Shown: positions 61,353-64,000 of the stretch, in pieces
Numbering within the stretch: position 1 is the first letter of the stretch
Layout: each line of letters begins with the position of its first letter
Notes under the pieces: generated by a model
Databases searched by the model: none
Told to the model about the DNA's origin: nothing
Seen by the model: the letters and a program-made list of their open reading frames with translations, nothing else
NCBI RefSeq assembly: GCF_009469615.1
Contig: NZ_SSXX01000004.1
Coordinates: 248,001-312,000 of the forward strand
Origin: Dechloromonas sp. H13
Lineage (GTDB): Bacteria; Pseudomonadota; Gammaproteobacteria; Burkholderiales; Rhodocyclaceae
Direction of reading: 5' to 3'
Length of the DNA stretch: 64,000 bases
Program-made: the position numbers and the translations under genes

Positions 61353-62765
61353 CTATATTTCAACGAATTCGCCGGCGTGCGGCAGGCTTACCGCCGTCCA
61401 GCCCAGCCGCTCGCGAATCGCTGCGGCGAAGTTCTCCGAGGCCAGCGCTTCGCCATGCACGACGAAGGCCCGGCCCGGCGGGCTGCGGAAGCCGCGCAGC
61501 CAGTCGAGCAGGGCTGCTTGGTCGGCATGGGCCGAGAGGCCGCCTACTGTATAGACCCGGGCGCGGACCGGGACCGTCTCGCCGAAGATGCGGACCAGCC
61601 GGGCACCGTCGACCAGGCGCCGGCCAAGCGTGCCGGCCGCCTGAAAGCCGGCGATCAGGACGCTGCATTCGCTGCGCGGCAGGTTTTCGCGCAGGTGGTA
61701 CTTGATCCGTCCCGCCTCGCACATGCCGCTGGCCGAAATGATCACTGCGCCGCTGCGGATTTCGTTCAGCGCCTTGGACGCCTCGACGTCGGCGACGAAC
61801 TCGAGTTTCATCCGGTCCGGATGGGCCTGCTGCCAGGCGATCAGGGCGCGCGTCTCGGCATCGAGCAATTCCGGATGCGCCAGCGTGATCCGGGTCGCGG
61901 AATTCGCCATTGGCGAGTCGACATAGACCTTGAGCGGCGACAGCCGCTGGCGCCGCACCAGATCGGCCAGCAGGTAGATGATCTCCTGCGTGCGGCCGAC
62001 GGCGAAGGCGGGGATGACGAGGTTGCCGCGGGCGGCGCGGGTCCGCTCGAAGGCGGCGACGATTTCGTCCTCGGTTTCCGGCAGCGAACGGTGCAGGCGG
62101 TCGCCGTAGGTCGATTCGATCAGCAGCGCGTCGGCATCCACCGCGACCTTCTCCGGATTGCGCAGCACCGGCCGGTTCGGCATGCCGAGATCGCCCGAGA
62201 ACACCAGCCGCCGCGGCCGACCTTTAACGCCAACCGTGACTTCCAGCCAGGCCGACCCGAGGATGTGCCCGGCGTCGTGGAAACGCACGGTGACCGCTTC
62301 CGCCGGCTGCAGCGTCGCGCCGTAGGCGACCGGCTGCAACTGTCCGAGCACTGCCAGCGCCTGGGCGACGGTGTACAGCGGGGCCGCGACGCCGCGTTCG
62401 CTCCTGCCGCGGCGGAAGCGGTGGCGCAGCTGCCATTCGGCTTCCTTTTCCTGGATGTGCGCGCTGTCCGGCAGGAGGACCTCGAGCAGATCGATGGTCG
62501 CCGGCGTCGCGTAGATCGGTCCGCGGAAACCGAGGACCATCAGGCGCGGCAGGAGCCCGGAATGGTCGATGTGGGCATGGGTAAGCAGGACGAAATCGAT
62601 GTTCCGCACATCGAAGCCGAAATTCAGCGCCCGCAGGTTCTTGGTGCGCGCTTCCGGTCCGCCCTGGAACATGCCGCAGTCGACGAGGAAGCGGCAACCC
62701 CCCGTGTCCACCAGCGTGCACGAACCGGTCACCTCGCCGGCCGCACCGAGAAAACCCAGACGCAT
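61353..62765 (-). CDS. metallo-beta-lactamase/beta-CASP RNase-like protein
   Basis: 470 aa. TGSCTLVDTGGCRFLVDCGMFQGG, the zinc motif HAHIDHSG, the beta-CASP part (residues 200-370, LVIPAFAVGRTQEIIYLL) and the C-terminal RMMBL GLSAHADQAALLDWL. Related to CPSF73-like RNA nucleases; RNA substrate not known. Divergent from uvrA. Confidence 0.92.
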   Translation of the reverse strand: MRLGFLGAAGEVTGSCTLVDTGGCRFLVDCGMFQGGPEARTKNLRALNFGFDVRNIDFVLLTHAHIDHSGLLPRLMVLGFRGPIYATPATIDLLEVLLPDSAHIQEKEAEWQLRHRFRRGRSERGVAAPLYTVAQALAVLGQLQPVAYGATLQPAEAVTVRFHDAGHILGSAWLEVTVGVKGRPRRLVFSGDLGMPNRPVLRNPEKVAVDADALLIESTYGDRLHRSLPETEDEIVAAFERTRAARGNLVIPAFAVGRTQEIIYLLADLVRRQRLSPLKVYVDSPMANSATRITLAHPELLDAETRALIAWQQAHPDRMKLEFVADVEASKALNEIRSGAVIISASGMCEAGRIKYHLRENLPRSECSVLIAGFQAAGTLGRRLVDGARLVRIFGETVPVRARVYTVGGLSAHADQAALLDWLRGFRSPPGRAFVVHGEALASENFAAAIRERLGWTAVSLPHAGEFVEI

Positions 62766-62901
62766 GTGCGAATTCCTCCCGTGGCGGATAGCATGAACCG
62801 CGGGGCCGCGGAAAGCAACGGGCGTAGCGCTTCTTTGCCCGAAGGCGCGGCGAACTTGCGTATAGTTGTCGGCTGCACCAATTCATTCCGACTCCGGCAT
62901 C

Positions 62902-64000
62902 ATGGAAACCATCCGCATTCGCGGCGCGCGCACGCACAACCTCAAGAACATCAACCTCGATCTGCCGCGCGACCGGCTGATCGTCATCACCGGGCTGTCC
63001 GGCTCGGGCAAGTCGTCGCTGGCCTTCGACACGCTCTACGCCGAGGGGCAGCGGCGCTACGTCGAGTCGCTGTCGGCCTATGCCCGGCAATTCCTGCAGT
63101 TGATGGAGAAGCCCGATGTCGATCTGATCGAGGGGTTGAGCCCGGCCATTTCCATCGAGCAGAAGGCGACCTCGCACAACCCGCGCTCCACCGTCGGCAC
63201 CGTCACCGAGATCCACGATTACCTGCGCCTGCTGTTCGCCCGCGCCGGCACGCCGTATTGCCCGGAACACGACCAGCCGCTGGAAGCGCAGACGGTGTCG
63301 CAGATGGTCGATCACGTGCTGGCCCTGCCGGAAGAAACCAAACTGATGATCCTCGCGCCGGTGGTGGCCAACCGCAAGGGCGAGCAAGCCGATCTCTTCG
63401 CCGAACTGCGCGCCCAGGGCTTCGCCCGCGTGCGGGTCGACGGCACGGTCCATGAGATCGACGCCGTTCCCAAGTTGGCCAAGACGCAGAAGCACAATGT
63501 CGATGTCGTCGTCGATCGCCTCAAGGTGCGCGACGACATGCGGCAGCGCCTGGCGGAATCCTTCGAGACGGCGCTGCGCCATGCCGACGGCCGGGCGATC
63601 GCGCTGGAGATGGACAGCGGGAAGGAGCACCTGTTCTCGGCCAAGTTCGCCTGTCCGGTCTGCTCGTATGCCCTGCAGGAGCTCGAGCCGCGCCTGTTCT
63701 CGTTCAACAACCCGATGGGCGCCTGCCCGAAGTGCGACGGGCTGGGCGTCATCCAGTTCTTCGACCCCAGGCGCGTCGTCGGCAACCCCGAACTGTCGCT
63801 GGCGGCGGGGGCGATCCGCGGCTGGGACAGGAAGAACCAGTTCTACTTCCAGATCCTCGAATCGCTGGCCGAGCATTACGGGTTTGCAGTCGACACGCCG
63901 TTCGCCCAGCTTTCCGAGGCGGTGCGCCAGGTCATCCTCTACGGTTCCGGGCGCGATGCGATCAGCTTCCGCTACGCCAACGAGAAGGGCACGCGCTTCG
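62902..64000 (+). CDS. uvrA: excinuclease ABC subunit A (3' part outside window)
   Basis: The first 366 residues are visible: [20 protein letters not shown], Walker [32 protein letters not shown] and the first zinc finger (CPVC...CPKCDG). UvrA finds bulky DNA damage. No LexA box of the CTGT-N8-ACAG type is seen between 62766 and 62901. The rest lies beyond the right edge. Confidence 0.97.
   Translation, partial: METIRIRGARTHNLKNINLDLPRDRLIVITGLSGSGKSSLAFDTLYAEGQRRYVESLSAYARQFLQLMEKPDVDLIEGLSPAISIEQKATSHNPRSTVGTVTEIHDYLRLLFARAGTPYCPEHDQPLEAQTVSQMVDHVLALPEETKLMILAPVVANRKGEQADLFAELRAQGFARVRVDGTVHEIDAVPKLAKTQKHNVDVVVDRLKVRDDMRQRLAESFETALRHADGRAIALEMDSGKEHLFSAKFACPVCSYALQELEPRLFSFNNPMGACPKCDGLGVIQFFDPRRVVGNPELSLAAGAIRGWDRKNQFYFQILESLAEHYGFAVDTPFAQLSEAVRQVILYGSGRDAISFRYANEKGTRF

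Noticed and set aside
62766-62901. LexA (SOS) box upstream of uvrA
   Set aside because: I looked for CTGT-N8-ACAG-like dyads between the beta-CASP gene and uvrA and found no convincing one.

Overview
This is a 64-kb chromosomal window from a high-GC betaproteobacterium. The housekeeping order (lolB-ispE-tRNA-Gln-prs-rplY-pth-ychF; mutM; coaD-rsmD-two M16 peptidases-ftsY-ftsE-ftsX; coaE-zapD-yacG-mutT/thiE) and the NnrS/hemerythrin/HPP genes fit Rhodocyclales (Azonexus/Dechloromonas-like). That placement is inference from gene order and protein flavour, not from a database search.

Layout: 1-5458 is a minus-strand run: an HPP membrane protein (cut by the window edge), hemerythrin, NnrS-like protein, MIP18-type Fe-S assembly factor, a cysteine-rich Fe-S protein, dacB and an old-yellow enzyme. 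5521-21701 is genomic island 1, inserted at the 3' end of ychF. It holds a type I restriction-modification operon that is unusually expanded (hsdM, hsdS, a PD-(D/E)XK protein, a DUF429-like protein, a NucS-like nuclease, hsdR, a YgjP-type metallopeptidase), a small alarmone-hydrolase-like HD protein, a 459-aa orphan, and an AlpA/integrase backbone. 21682-46276 is core genome: translation (ychF, pth, rplY, tRNA-Gln), PRPP and isoprenoid synthesis, lipoprotein sorting, DNA repair, CoA synthesis, rRNA methylation, signal-recognition docking and the FtsEX division complex, peptidoglycan recycling (NamZ), a TrpB2-type enzyme, coaE and zapD.

46259-53301 is genomic island 2, inserted at the 3' end of zapD and separating zapD from yacG. 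It carries an integrase, AlpA, a Rep_trans-type replication initiator, an HTH protein, a PD-(D/E)XK protein, and an operon of an NrtR-like Nudix regulator, an ADP-ribosylglycohydrolase and a 63-aa protein behind a perfect palindrome. 53305-64000 is core again: yacG, a MutT-ThiE fusion, a DUF815 ATPase, mltA, amtB with a good sigma-54 promoter and NtrC-type site, a patatin/beta-barrel protein, a sirtuin, a beta-CASP nuclease and the start of uvrA.

The two islands share a plan. Each has a DUF4102-type tyrosine recombinase just downstream of the target gene and in its orientation, then a hypothetical gene, AlpA and a replication-like gene, with defence-like cargo farther away. Both use the last codons of a conserved protein gene as attachment site and keep the C-terminal residues unchanged. 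The strongest candidates for something undescribed are the seven-gene hsd operon with three genes nested between hsdS and hsdR, and the NrtR/ADP-ribosylglycohydrolase/63-aa module of island 2.
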